From: Ceratothoa steindachneri
Taxonomy: Eukaryota; Arthropoda; Malacostraca; Isopoda; Cymothoidae
Direction of reading: 5' to 3'
DNA: 64,000 bases
Assembly (NCBI GenBank): GCA_963969495.1
Contig: OZ018329.1
Coordinates: 69,304,160 to 69,368,159 of the forward strand
The stretch's first letter is position 1; the number at the start of each line of letters is the position of its first letter. Under the pieces are notes generated by a model. It did not search any database. It saw nothing but the letters and a program-made list of their open reading frames with translations, and was not told where the DNA came from. A program made the position numbers and the translations under genes. Of the stretch, positions 46,700-59,279 are shown piece after piece.

Positions 46700-48330
46700 A
46701 CATAAATTTAAGCACAGTTCCTCAGGAAACATGATACAGTGCAGATATTTTCGTAACCGAAGATCATCCCATCAATGCTCCACCAATTTGTCCTGTTTGC
46801 AAATCTGAAATGTACACATTTTGCCGTATATAATACGAGTATGTATATACATCTGAAATGGGGTGAAAATTGAGTTCCATAACATCAAGTATTAAGATCT
46901 TACTTATGTTTAATCGCTGGTAGAGCCATGACATTAGAGAAGAATGTTGTTTCATGCATTTTGTCTTACCCCTGTATGTTTTAAAGATTTTATTACCTCA
47001 CTCGTTCAATCAAACGTCGCATAGCGTATTCCTTTAACAGTTTTGTATTTCCTTTAACTCAATTTTGCCTATCTACTTTGTCGTCTTCTACTTTTTGTCA
47101 CTTAATCACCACCATCATTTACTTTTTCCCCTTTCCTCTTTATTCCTTCTTGATTTTCTATTGAAAAACAAATTCGAAAACTAGGAAAATTTCGCTAAAA
47201 TGTTCTGAAAAAGGTTTCGGTATAGAGAGAAGTAGAGATATGGTATAGCGCATAGCAAATAGATTTGAACCGATTTTTATAGCACTATTGACAGTCACGT
47301 CAACATAAAGCGCTCTATTTCCGCCTGGAATGAAGAGCATAAGGGAGATAAAATAAGAAATCCTAAGCAAACGCTCCTAAACAAACCCAATTTAAGCAGA
47401 TTCGAGCTACCATCAGAGAGGGAACATGAAGAGAATTGACCAAACGGGTCGTTTAGAACCGGGAACTTGGAGGTAAATATAACACTATCAACTAAATGAG
47501 AACCAAATAATTCTTGCTATAATCTCCTATCCTTGCTCCCTTTTTGCGCGAGAACAATATTTAAATAGGCCCACCTTGGCTAAATACACATAAAACTGGA
47601 ACACAAATTACCCGAGGATTTTTTGATTTCTAAAAGAAAAAATAAGTTTCTTCGAATCGGTTTTTTAATCGTTAAAAAGACTTTTCCTTGAAAGTTTCCT
47701 GCCATCAGTTTCCCGACCATAAAAGAAGTCAGAAAAAATACAGCCCTTACCCAAGAGTCAAGAGGGAGTTTCTTTAATTCCACTTCTGAGGGTCTTTGTT
47801 TTTATTACATTAATACTTCCTTTAATACTTTGGATGCCAATATATTGTTTTCTGAAATGTGCAGCGCCATTCGTCCCTCGCAGGATGACCCTAATCCCTC
47901 GACCGGATGATGAAATGCGCATAATAATCAAAATGCATATAGCACTGGTGTGCAAGAAAACCTCAGTTGCAAATGCTTGTTTTAAGGGAGATTTATCCGG
48001 TTTTGAGTGTGTGTTTTGCCACTATCCAAAGATGTTATAACCCTTCCTGAATCCAAGGGGGTGGCACTCAATCCGCACTGGGGTTATGTGAATAAGAGGG
48101 GCCCTATCCTTTTAGAAATCTAAATCAAAAATATTAACAAAACTGAAATCGCTAAAAAAGTTAAGAGTGAAATCGAAATTGAAACCGATAAAATAGTCCA
48201 GTTTAAATTAGGATATTTGTTGACAAATTTGAAGGAAATGACTGTAAGAAGAATAGAAAAAATGAAACTAGAAGATAAACATGAACAAAGATCTTTACAC
48301 CTAGCTAATATTTCTCCCTCGCCACTTTGG
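46700..48330. other. non-coding stretch; one GC-richer patch
   Basis: Mostly AT-rich. A patch at about 47820-47960 is richer in GC and open in several frames for 40-60 codons, but matches nothing I recognise. The segment 48120-48300 gives Lys/Glu-rich peptides in one frame. Confidence 0.4.
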
Positions 48331-48810
48331 CACGTATTAAATATATATTAGGGGCTTAAAAGATTTAGATTTAGAAATGGACAGGGTGGCTTTAGAAACG
48401 GAGACAGAAAATATTGGAAGCTAAAGGATCATTGGGCGTTTATTGCTTTTGTTCGAGGATATCTTATCTTTTTTCACTTTTTCCTATTAAATATACATTA
48501 GGGGCTCAAAACAGCTGGATTCAGAGAAGGAGAGATATATTATTCATTGCGGATTTAGAAACGGGATGAAGCCTCATTATGGGTGATTTAGATTTTGACG
48601 AGCCTTGATGGTGCCGTTTTTTTTGTTTTCGACGCATTCCTGTGTATGGTTTAGATTGTATATTGTAGATGCATGATCTGACACAATCCTATGGATTCAG
48701 TTTGCTTGTGTGTGAGGGAGGGGTGGAGCGGATGCGGATGACCGTGAAATTATGTTATGTTAAGAGTTTAGTGCTTTGGTTTCGAGGATATCTTATATTT
48801 TATCGGAACT
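48330..48810 (+). repeat. diverged direct repeats
   Basis: 'ATTAAATATATATTAGGGGC' at about 48336 recurs with one change at about 48488. 'TTCGAGGATATCTTAT' at about 48453 recurs at about 48781. They look like remains of a duplicated segment. Confidence 0.5.
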
Positions 48811-48954
48811 TTCAAGAAACCATTTATAAACCGATGAAATCTAGTTTCGAAAGAATTTTCCCACATTTACTGTACAATCGTGAGTGTAACAAGTGAGCTT
48901 TTCAATATTTACAAGTAGTCAAGTTGTGTCTTTACTATTCGAAAGTTTTTTATC

Positions 48955-49640
48955 ACCTATTTTTTAAGCACTTCAAAATGGGTCGTCAAAACTATAACCC
49001 AGTGTATTCCTTTTTTTACAATTACGGGCTTTTCTAAAAACGCTATAGAAACATACAAAATTCATGGTTGCTCAAATGCAGTTGTCAAACATTCATGAGC
49101 AACAAACTTATAAAGACACATTGAGATGCATCATCTAGATGAATTTATTTCATTAAAGAAAAAAGACAGATCACAATCTGAAAACACTGTTAGAAATGAT
49201 TTCAATAAAGAAATGTTCAAAGAAGAGGGCGTTCCTCCAGGAAAACCAAGGAAAACTTTGTCTTACAATAAGCATAAGACGTGATAGTAGAACTTATCAT
49301 AAATGGTAGGCCATACACTAGTGTTGAAGACAGTGGACTTGCAAAAGTACTCGATCCGATTAAAAAGTTACTTAATATTACAATGAACAGGAAAAAGATT
49401 GCAAACTTAGTTGATAAAAAAGCTCACGAAATTGTAAATCGTATTAGTAAAGAGCTTCAAACAGACATTTGTCATTAAAAAATGACATTGCTTTACGTCT
49501 AGATAGATCGGTTCTTGGAATTAATGGACATTTCATTGAAGGAGATTCTCTTATGTTAACGGTTATTTCTGTTCAACAGTGAACAAAATAGGTAACGTTA
49601 AATCTAAAGTGTCTATTACTACAGTAATTCGGTTCATTAA
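48955..49640 (+). pseudogene. hAT-type transposase N-terminal part with BED-finger remnant
   Basis: The plus strand reads a decayed BED-type zinc finger (HGCSNAVVKHS, then IEMHHLDEF; about 49060-49140). Next is KKDRSQSENTVRNDF, and then an open frame 49281-49478 with FVELIINGRPYTSVEDSGLA in extended reading, NITMNRKKIANLVDKKAHEI and SKELQ. In a shifted frame, FVIKNDIALRLDRSVLGING follows (the first-Asp region of hAT transposases) to about 49600. The large C-terminal dimerisation part is absent. Frameshifts and stops make it dead. Confidence 0.7.
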
Positions 49641-52600
49641 TTAATATAGGGAGCTATGCATGGCTTTGATTTACTTTCTATCTCTCAAGATTGAATGTTT
49701 GTTTTTCTTAATTCGATGCTAATAATAAACATAACCTTTATATCCGAACTTAGACACCAATGACTAATTAATTGAGCACGTTTAGCCCAAAATCATTACT
49801 AGGAAAGAGCTGAGACAAGTATTTTCAGACCTATTATCCCCCAATTTTTCTTTAAAAAAAGGGTGCTTTACAAATAATATAAAACAAAAAGATTAACCAC
49901 AACCGTACATTCAATTTACCTACTCAGTTATCATGGGGTTAGAGACGCGAAAAAGCTCCTTTGACTACTCCTCATTAAGAAGAGGAATGCGATACGTTGC
50001 AAACGAGCTGAGCTACAATTCTTTAGCATGCGGACCAAACACATTATTTTTCTTTCAAATTGGTGAAGATGTAAGTTTACAAATATTCTACTGGGTGTGG
50101 GTATGAATGTTATTTAAGCAAACTTATGGTATAAATATAGTGCGATTAAGAGTCAAACAATGATCGTGTATCTGTTATGATTAAGACCGATTTGAACATT
50201 AGAGAAATTAGACCTCCTTACAAAAACACATTCAAATATTTTCATTTAATCAAATAGAAATATCAAAATATTGTGTAAGGCATGTAAGATGGAGCTTTGT
50301 GTCTCCCTCTAAAATAGTCTCCAGAAAAAAAGAATTAGAATGGTAATAGAGTAGTAGCCTGTCGACTTAGTTGAGCCCCATAAAACACCCGACCAGAAGA
50401 AAACATATTATGCACCAAAACTCAAAAAAAAGTCAACTACCAATTTGGATTATTTAACCATTTATGCCCAAAGTAATAAAAAAAAATGATCTTAAGCAAT
50501 ATTCTCCAAATTAGTCAACTGCAAGTTTTATATTTATAAATGAAATTATTAGGACCAAATCTAGTGGCTCTGATACGTTTGACATGTTTGTTTACATCCC
50601 TATGATTTATGTTATAATGGCTGTATTTAACGCATTCAGGGTTTCCATATTGACGCATCATTGGTTGATTTCTTACCAGAAAGTTATAGCCTAAGTTACC
50701 ATGATGATTGAAACTTTTACCCTTTTATCACATTACAAAACCTATCCATCCTATCTACCAAAGTTCCATTGTTAACAAAAATACGAGCTTCGAAGCTCTT
50801 CGCACGAAGTACGTACGCTACGCGCAAACTGACTGACTCCGTCTTTCGCTTCTCTTGGCTTCTCTTTTTCAAAATATCTATTTAAGCTTACATTACCTAC
50901 TTTAACATGTTCACCCACATCTACAGATAAATATTCATTAACTTAAGGAAGTATGTAAGCATTTTGGGAGCAAAACAGCTTGTTAAAAGCTCTTGGACCT
51001 TAATCGGATGAAAGATTGCCTGAAATTAGTCCTCTTGTTAAGATTCTTGCTCTAGTTTTAAAAAAAAACTAATAAGGAAATTTTATTTGATCACAAATTT
51101 TAGATTTGTATTTGTCAATAACTTAAAATTGTGCATGTCCTCCAACTGTGAGATATGCTTCCGCCTGAAATAAATAGAATGTTTTTTTACTAATTTGATT
51201 TCACATGGGTCTAAGCAAGAGACCTGCGTACAGAGTATCTCGTGAGTTCTTTGAAGGCTAGATAGAGCTTGCTCCCATCTTGTTAATAATGTACAAACAG
51301 GAAATGTCCTTAAGGAAACATCTCTAATCCGCGAGTACTCTATTAATGTAAAATGGATATTTCAATTTTGAATTTTAAAAACTTTGGGTCAAGCCAAAAC
51401 CATACTTCACTCTGTATCCTAATATCACTCTATATTAAGCTACATAATCTTTTTTCTCAATCGCGATTTGTGGTCTTTCCCATTACTTAACACTATTAAT
51501 TAATCCAGCCATCCAACTACTCCATATTTTCCCACCCAGCTACCATTCTTCCCCATTCTCTCTGTCTAGATTCAGGTTCCTCTCTTCCACATGATGTATC
51601 AGATGAACCCATTTTGTCGTGCTTGATCTCAAAGAAAAGAACTCAAAACAATAGTCATTGGAAGTCAGCCAAATTCTAGATCAAATAAGAGACTTTATAC
51701 TGGATAAGTGGAGGCGAATAAAAGAAAACAATGCTCGGATGGTAAGTGTAACAATAATAAAACGTGTAACACTCGTAGATGCAAAAAACTTAAATGTGTA
51801 TGAATTACTGTGGAAACTATGAAATGTACCATACGGTTAGATATTATAAAAAACAAAATGGAGAAAACTCTCAAATATGAAATTTCTAAGATATGATAAT
51901 TATGGTTTGTTAAAATATTTAGACAAAGTTCTCCAGGAATCCCTTACATGTATACGCCCAGACATTTATACTTATATTTCTATAATATTCCTACACTTTT
52001 CGCTTCTTAATGTAATCTTCAAGCAAACTTTTTACCAAAAATAATATGAATGTGTAATGATAAATTAATATAAAAAAGCAAATAAACCATCTATAAATAT
52101 ATTTCCTACCATATACGAGTACCTCAAAATTTCACAGCAATCAAAATAACAGACACATTACAATGTTTTTTCATGGCCGTTCTACTCTTAAAATAAACAA
52201 ACCAATTGAGCGCTTTTACGATCAACAAGTCGCCTCATAGGAAAATTCCCCATTACGCTATTCCATTCCAGTAGCACTATAGAGATAGATAGCTTGCTCT
52301 CACAAGTATTTCCGCCCGGATCTTCTAATAAAAGCCCATACAGCGTTCTTTGAAATGTTGAAAATAAATTTTCCTACCTTCCAATCTATGGCATGGATCG
52401 GGTTTAAATATCATCATCAATTCTTTATCACATTAGAGCTTAAATTGAGATCATTTTTATTTTCTTTCAATATGAGAAACACGAAGCGAAAACACAGGTG
52501 AAGAATCCGAGGAAGCTGAACTTACGACGCCAAATTGATACGCTAAAATTAAGTTTTAGATCTATTTTCGCTTCGAACGACCTTTATTATCTGCTTCTTC

Positions 52601-53800
52601 CCCGCGTATCTAGAAGAACCTCCTCTACAATAAAAGTTTAAACACATCTATTGGTTTCTTCACTCTGAAATCGTAGTTCACCCTCTCATAACCTTTGCAA
52701 CTCCGTCTTCAAATTACACCTTTCCTCCACGAGTGAGGCGTTATTTTGTTGTCTGCGTTTCTTTCCCGCCTAGAAACGATCTTATGGATCATTCTCTCCT
52801 TAGAGTCAACTCGTAAGTTTCTTATTAATTCCCGATTAACGAAATTTAATCATACATTCCTGAAATTTCTTTTCGTCCCGCACGTTCAAATGATGGTAGA
52901 TATTTATAGGAGCTATTCGACTATTCCGACTACATAGCGACCACCTTTGATTTTTACTACATTTTATATCAAAAATTTACGCGATATTATGGCAAATAGC
53001 CTATTTTCAGTTTGAAATTCAATCCCATTTCAAATAAATCTATTAACCATCAATTTCTGGATATTTAAATAAATAAATAAGAAAGAGAATCATTTGTTAT
53101 TAGTAATGACAACAAAATGTTGAAACGAGAAGTCTGCCGTAAAGATAACTGTTCGCATCTCTTTACAAAACTTGATTAGTCATCGTATGTGATGCGTCCC
53201 TCATCAAATATTTTCAAAAACCAACCTCCAACTCATTTCAGAGACAAACTATTCCCATCACGTAAAACACAGAAAGAAAACTGCTCAAAGGGACAATATT
53301 ACTTATTTTTATGAGCAACAAAGACATTACTCTCATCTTAGGCAATAAACACCCAATATCTCGGATTTTATATCTCTTAATTATTGTATGCCTCTGCTCA
53401 CACAAACACTCTAGTGGTCACGCATTTTCTTATTGTTTATGGTTTCATGACCTATTTGTATTCCTTAAAAGTATCATAGCAATGGCATTCATGGGTTTAT
53501 TCTCAATTTACTGTCCAATTTTGTACAAATTGGCTCAATAGAGATTTAAATATAACTTACTTCTCACAAAATTCTTTCTTGATCTGAAGTGACAGTATTT
53601 ATCATTCAACTTTGGGCATATCAATTTTTCTTTACTATGCAAATTGTTCATCAATTTCAAGCTCTACTCTATAAGAAAACAATTGCCACATTCGAATTGC
53701 TTAAGAGAAGAAACGGTCATCGATTTTAAATTGGCCTCCGCTTCTCAGGATGATAAAGGAAAAGAAAATTCACTCTCAGCTACAAATATGACTCAGCCAA
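49640..53800. other. non-coding stretch, nothing recognised except one palindrome
   Basis: AT-rich presumed intronic DNA. A perfect 14-bp palindrome GAGCTTCGAAGCTC lies at 50785-50798, followed by other short CG-containing palindromes. No recognisable gene or transposase. Confidence 0.5.
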
Positions 53801-53804
53801 ATTT

Positions 53805-54350
53805 TTAGTCGCGTGCGAGTCTAGTCGCGGGCGACTCTACATCTCACTATGTTGGTAGATTGGTTGGTCGGTCCCCGTTTCGCTTTTTATTGATTTTGTA
53901 ATAAAATTGTAACTATTTGGCCGATTCAAACAAAATTTAAAACCTTTATGTTGTTTTATATTCTCTTTCGAATGATCTAATTGCCAAAGTCCTCCCAAGT
54001 TTAGCCCGGGAATTATTTTCTTTTGGTAATAACATTATAACTATTCCGCCGATTCTAACGAAATTTGAAACACTTATTATGTTTTACATTGTCTTTCGAA
54101 TGATATGATTGCTGAAGTCCTCCTAAGGTTAGCCCGTTAATTATTTTGTTTTGGCAATAACATAATAACTATTCAGCCGATTTTAACGAAATTTCAAACC
54201 CTTATGTTGTTTTACATTCTATTTAGAATGATGGAATTGCCAAGGTCCTCGCAAAGTTAGTACGGGAATTATTGAACGTTTTGTATCTCGTAAGGTCCTA
54301 AATCAGAATAAGTCAGAGCACGCGACGTTTTGGTCAGCAGACTTTGTTTA
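53805..54350 (+). mobile_element. non-autonomous element with internal 121-bp tandem repeats, copy 2
   Basis: It begins GTCGCGTGCGAGTCTAGTCG, continues with a TTGGTTGGTCGGTCC block, then about three and a half units of the 121-bp repeat (53880-54290), and ends CAGAGCACGCGACGTTTTGG...GACTTTGTTTA. The first and last bases form a short imperfect inverted repeat (GTCGCGTGC). The whole is the reverse complement of 13912-14565 with a different number of units. No coding capacity. Confidence 0.75.
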
Positions 54351-57300
54351 TTAAATTACCACTACGAAAAACTCGGACCTTTTCCACCTGTTTTATTAAT
54401 GCGCCGCACTGTTGAAAATACGGAAATATTGGAGAAAACTATTTTGCCGGGTCTTTTTCAATAGGATTATCCAAAATGAGCTTTTTATTTCACGGTATTA
54501 ATGATACGAGGTATGCTTTGTTTTCTCATAATCTTGTCATTATTTTATATTATTCTCGAAGCACCACTATCTTGTCCTATCGATGTTTTTTAAATATTAA
54601 AACTATTTCTGTTCTGCTGTTCATTTTGACCTTCAAATTTATGGTTCTAGGATACTAACTAACAAATATTGCCTTAAATCAAGTTCAATTCCTATGCAAG
54701 ACCTGACACACATGGAAGAAATTTTTTAGCAATCGATTCTTCCCCCTCCCCACCCTTAATTTTTAACTCTGCTATCAAAACATTATAAACAGGTCATAAC
54801 ATCGATTTTACATTAAAAAAGATAGCTATGATTACCAAATTTATGTATGGTAGTTGCGTATCATGTTGTAGGTATTGAAGGAAAAAATATTCAGCTAAAC
54901 GTGTCATACTGAAAGAGGAAGCAAAACGTAGAGTCAGAGTGTTTTATAGAAAAATGTTTACATCATTTTAGATATTAGAGATTATAGTTTAAAATGGCAA
55001 CCGTTATTAGTACTAGGGCTAGTAGAACCTTGGCAAATAATTTTTGAAACAACCCTTACGCGCCTTTCGGGATGTTGAAGAGAAATATTATTATTTATTG
55101 TTTAAGTTTCAGTTGCCAATAGCAGCATAGAAATAATAAAATTAAAGAAAGTATTGGTTATTTACGTAAGTAGTTCTGATTAACTATTATGATACTTTGT
55201 TTTTATCACATTTCATTGAATGTCTATCATTTGGGCGAAATCTAAAGACTTATGGTGAATTTTAAATTTCCAACTCTTTTAGGCTTTCTTGAGCTTCGTC
55301 TGACGAAAAAAAAACACAGGCAATTTACTTTGTCCACTCGTGCCGTAGGTTTGCTACCCCTGAAATATGGGGTTAGGTTACCAGAGCTTGATGAACTCCG
55401 AAATAGCCAAAAAGAGTAAATAAGAATTGGAAAATAAGTAGCTGATTATTTTTTTAATAATAATCATTTAATATGTAATTTTTTGAAACTTTTACAAGAA
55501 ACCTCATCAAAGCCATCACTCTCCTCCCCAAGGACAATTGCATGAGAATTAATTAAATGAAATACATTTACTAAAAACACGAAATGTTTAAAATGTTCAG
55601 AACAAGACAAAACTGTCCAAATCGGTTGAAATATATTTAAAAAAACTTAGATTAAATCCAATTCCTCGTCATTAAGTTAAAATGTATTTGTTATCATTCT
55701 TATTTTTAGACCAAGAGATTGTGTAATTCTATTAAATGATAGTGTTTTAACTAGTTTTTTACATATGTTTAAAAAAAACTTTAAAAAACTTTATTTAATT
55801 TTAATCGTTTAAACTTGGAAATGCTCATGTTCTAAATAATACCTCGTGACGCCTTTAAAATTTGACTTGAACTCTTATTAATGCTTGATTTACCCGGCGC
55901 AATCAAAATTTCTTCCAGTGGTTGTCGTTCTTCCTGAATGGTGGTTTTTAATGTCCTAATATTATGGTTACTGCAGTCAGTTCAATGTGGAAAAACCTCT
56001 TATGTCAGCCCTTATATTGGTTTTTGAGGGATTCATCATATGCTACTCTATAAATTACTATATTTCAATAACATAAATGTTGGCGTCGGCAACGTAAGCA
56101 AGTCTTGACTATATATTTGCGCTTAATAAAATGGTGAAATTGTTAGATAATGAAGAAATTCTGACAGCGGAAATAAAAAGATACATGGTAGAAATCGAAA
56201 GCGCTTAGCGAGCAAATACCATCCGCTAAATGTCGGGAAAGGCTCTACCTCGCAATATCAAAACAGGGGAATAAATGATCTATGATCTCCATTATAATAT
56301 CAATCCACCCCCAAATCTAATTACCTCTTTCTGAGGCAAAAGCCCAGATTTTCACAAAATTACATCGATATCCTTTTGATATGTACATATATAATCATAA
56401 TGTGAATATGAGATAAAAAACCCTCTGAATCTAGATCTCCCTATAAATCTAAATAGCTATTACTAGGCACAATCCCACCCAATTTGAAATCCGCCAAAAT
56501 CCGTTTGAAATACCTACCTTGTATGTACATAAACATTCAAACAAACTCGAGTGCTTATATATGCATTAACATCATTTAAAGAAAAAATTCAGTGTTTTTG
56601 ATAAAGCAGCTGAAAATCTTGAGAACGATTTCTAAAATAAATGCTACGGGTAAAATAATTGCTACAGTTGGGTTCTTCACGTCTCTTGTTAGGAAGATGA
56701 TACTAGAATAAAATGACCACCCATTTAGAAAAGCTTGAATAGTTTATCAGTAATCTTAAATGCTCCATCAAGAGGGAAATGATGATTAAATTGTTGTGAG
56801 AACCTAAAGTTGTAATTCTTTTACCAGCGTCACTGCCAGTCACACAAAGAAATTTTTGACACTCAAAAGCTAAGAGTAAGTTAGTGGATTGTTTGCTTTG
56901 TGTCTATAGTTCGATACGTTTCTTACATGGTGCTGAGTGAGATGTAATCTTTAGCTAGTTCTTTATTAAACTTCATCTCCTATTAGATATTAATTTTCTG
57001 AGTTATTTCAAGAAAACTCACTGTGTGAAATTTAATTTAATGAACACTATTGATAGCTTCATTAATTGCAGTGCCATGGGTCCTTGAGCCGACTTATAAG
57101 TAATGGCATTCTCGCTAACTTGAAATTTATTATTACATGCTGCTTTTTGCCTATACTAGACAACTCGCAAAACCCCAATAGCTAACGTATAAATAGCCTT
57201 CAAACACTGACTTTTCATTTTTCAGACTAAACAAATCCATTTTGAGGGATCTAAGACAAGTGATGGAATAAAAACTCAACACATTCTTGAAGTGCAAAAA

Positions 57301-57455
57301 CATAAGAGCCATATTTTGTTACATATACGAGTATATAGGATGAAAAATAAGAGAACGCTTTTTTCATAAACATTCTAGAAGTTTCTTGAAATCATCTAGC
57401 AACATTTTGCTCAAAAGATAAGAACCTTAAAACCGCTATTGTTGTCGTATCCACT
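54351..57455. other. non-coding stretch, nothing recognised
   Basis: AT-rich presumed intron. A slightly GC-richer patch at 55290-55400 matches nothing I know. Confidence 0.5.
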
Positions 57456-57459
57456 TTGC

Positions 57460-58450
57460 AGAGATGCTACCACACGTTAAAGTGACTCCGGAGCTTCGTC
57501 AGAGAATTGTTCTCCAGGAGACTTCGGGAAGGACTCTTTCTGTGATTTCAAGAGAGGTATGGAGGTCAAAGAGTGTGATTTCGCGCGTTCAGAAGTTATA
57601 AAAAGAAAGCAATACCTAGAAATCTCCCGCAAGAGTCAGTCGACCCCGCATAACTACCGTCCGAGATGACAGAGCTATTAAGCGCTCCTTTATGAAGGAT
57701 CCATTAGAGAATGCAGCAAGAATTTCTTGAAAAATTAAAATCAATAGTGGCAAAAAAGTGAGCCATTTCGAAGTGTCCTGTCGCCTCAATGCATCTGGTT
57801 TAAAAGCTCCCTCTCAAGCAACCAAACCAAATCATCAGTAAGAAGAACTAGAAGGCAAGACTCGAATATATACCTCATATTGTTTGGAGGGATGAAGATT
57901 GGGAGTGAATTCATTTCAAAGATGAAAGAAAATTGAATTTAGTTGGATTTGATGACAGAAGCTTTGTTAGATGAAGCTGAAGGACGTAAACCTAAATAAT
58001 AAAAAGTCTACCAACCATGGAGAAGGCAGTGTCACGGTATGAGGGATAATTTCCTCTAAAAGAGTTGGTCTGCCAGTGCGAATAAATTAAACGGTAAATG
58101 GGAATCTGTCATAAAACCTCGTACAACACATGTTATGTTAAACCTTACCGTCAAGCATCTCTGAACCAGCCAGAAATATTTATGGAGGGTAACGTGCCAT
58201 GCTGCAAAGTGACTAAAATACTGCACAGCGACTAAAATACTATTTCAAACAAGAAGATATCAAAGTAATGAAGTGGCCTGCTCAGAGCCCGGATCTGAGC
58301 CCAATTGAGACCAGCAGCCTTCAAGTGTGACGGATTTATGTATGAAAATTGAGTTAGAATGGAACAAAATAACACCAGACATTTGCAAGAAAGTGGTGAG
58401 ATTCTGTGGAGGTCGTAGCCCCAAAGTACATAATAGAAAACAAAGGCTTT
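57460..58450 (+). pseudogene. Tc1-like transposase, near full length but degenerate
   Basis: The plus strand reads LPHVKVTPELRQRIVLQETS, then SVISREVWRSKSVISRVQKL (two helix-turn-helix parts), 'RVSRPRITTVRDDRAIKR' (the GRPR-like linker), 'FLKDPLENAARIS', a decayed first-Asp region around 57895-57960, 'HGEGSVTV.GIIS' near 58018-58050, and 'DIKVMKWPAQSPDLSPIE' (58255-58310) with the third acidic position. More than ten stops and frameshifts. Coding order is intact from N to C terminus, unlike the split transposase at 14.6-15.9 kb. The ends could not be placed. Confidence 0.85.
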
Positions 58451-58710
58451 AGCACCTCATATTAATTTAAGTTTCATTGTTGTCAAATCTTGCTTTGTTT
58501 CTAGTCTTTTTACTTACTAAGCAATTCTGTGAATGATTGTTCTTTTATTTTGCACTTATCAATATTTTATTTTGTTAATTTATTAAGTATAATTTCTTGA
58601 ATATGCAATTGTATCACATGAAATCTTCATAAAATATATTAAATGCATACCTTTATTTACCATGGTAGTTTTATTTATATACTCATCATAATTTTGAAAA
58701 TATTTTAATA

Positions 58711-58713
<3 letters not shown>

Positions 58714-58750
<37 letters not shown>
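58714..58750. repeat. (AT)n microsatellite
   Basis: About 37 bases of alternating AT to the left of the hairpin at 58798-58910. Confidence 0.97.
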
Positions 58751-58752
<2 letters not shown>

Positions 58753-58797
58753 ATGGATATGAGAAACTCACAAAGTAGCACGTGAGTAGAGCAATAA

Positions 58798-58905
58798 ATG
58801 CAAAAAATCCCACAAGAAAATTAAAGGCGGATTCCAAGTACTTTCGAAATGAACAAATTCGAAAGTACTTGGAATTTGCCTTTCATTTTCCCTGGGGGAT
58901 TTTTT

Positions 58906-58910
<5 letters not shown>
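58798..58910. repeat. long inverted repeat (foldback), arms about 50 bp
   Basis: The left arm 58798-58848 and right arm 58858-58910 pair with few mismatches. The inner 18 bp (ATTCCAAGTACTTTCGAA and complement) are perfect. The loop is 9 bp. It is flanked by (AT)n tracts, as is the hairpin at 33893-34058. Confidence 0.93.

Positions 58911-58979
<69 letters not shown>
58909..58979. repeat. (AT)n microsatellite
   Basis: About 71 bases of alternating AT between the hairpin and the 3' end of the minus-strand Penelope-like element. Ile/Tyr frames here are artefacts. Confidence 0.97.
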
Positions 58980-58981
<2 letters not shown>

Positions 58982-59035
58982 GAGTGAATCCAACAACCAA
59001 AAAGAAGGTAGTTTCCATTAAACTTATTCTTTAAT

Positions 59036-59070
59036 GACAACCTTTCAGGCTCTAAGCTTATCATCAGTTC
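59036..59070 (-). ncRNA. hammerhead-ribozyme-like motif
   Basis: On the minus strand an exact CUGAUGA box and an exact GAAA box are separated by a weak stem (AAGC..GCCU with one mismatch), followed by GGUUGUC and an AATAA-like string. The best core match in the window, but stem II is damaged. Confidence 0.5.
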
Positions 59071-59279
59071 TGACAAAGAGAAAAGAAGAAATATTTAAAT
59101 TCTAACATATTAATTATTGGTATAAAGTGAAAATTCAAATCAGATAGACAAAATATCATTTAAATGGGGAAGACTAGGGAGAGAAAGGGGACGGAGCATG
59201 TAATTTACACGGTTGAGCCGTGAGGAAAACTCAACTGAATAAGTTAAGGAAGGGGGGACAGGAAGTAAGCGTGGTGGAT

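Noticed and set aside
47758..48040. Possible exon in the GC-richer patch
   Set aside because: Open in several frames on both strands, without a recognisable domain or matched splice sites; more likely a repeat remnant.
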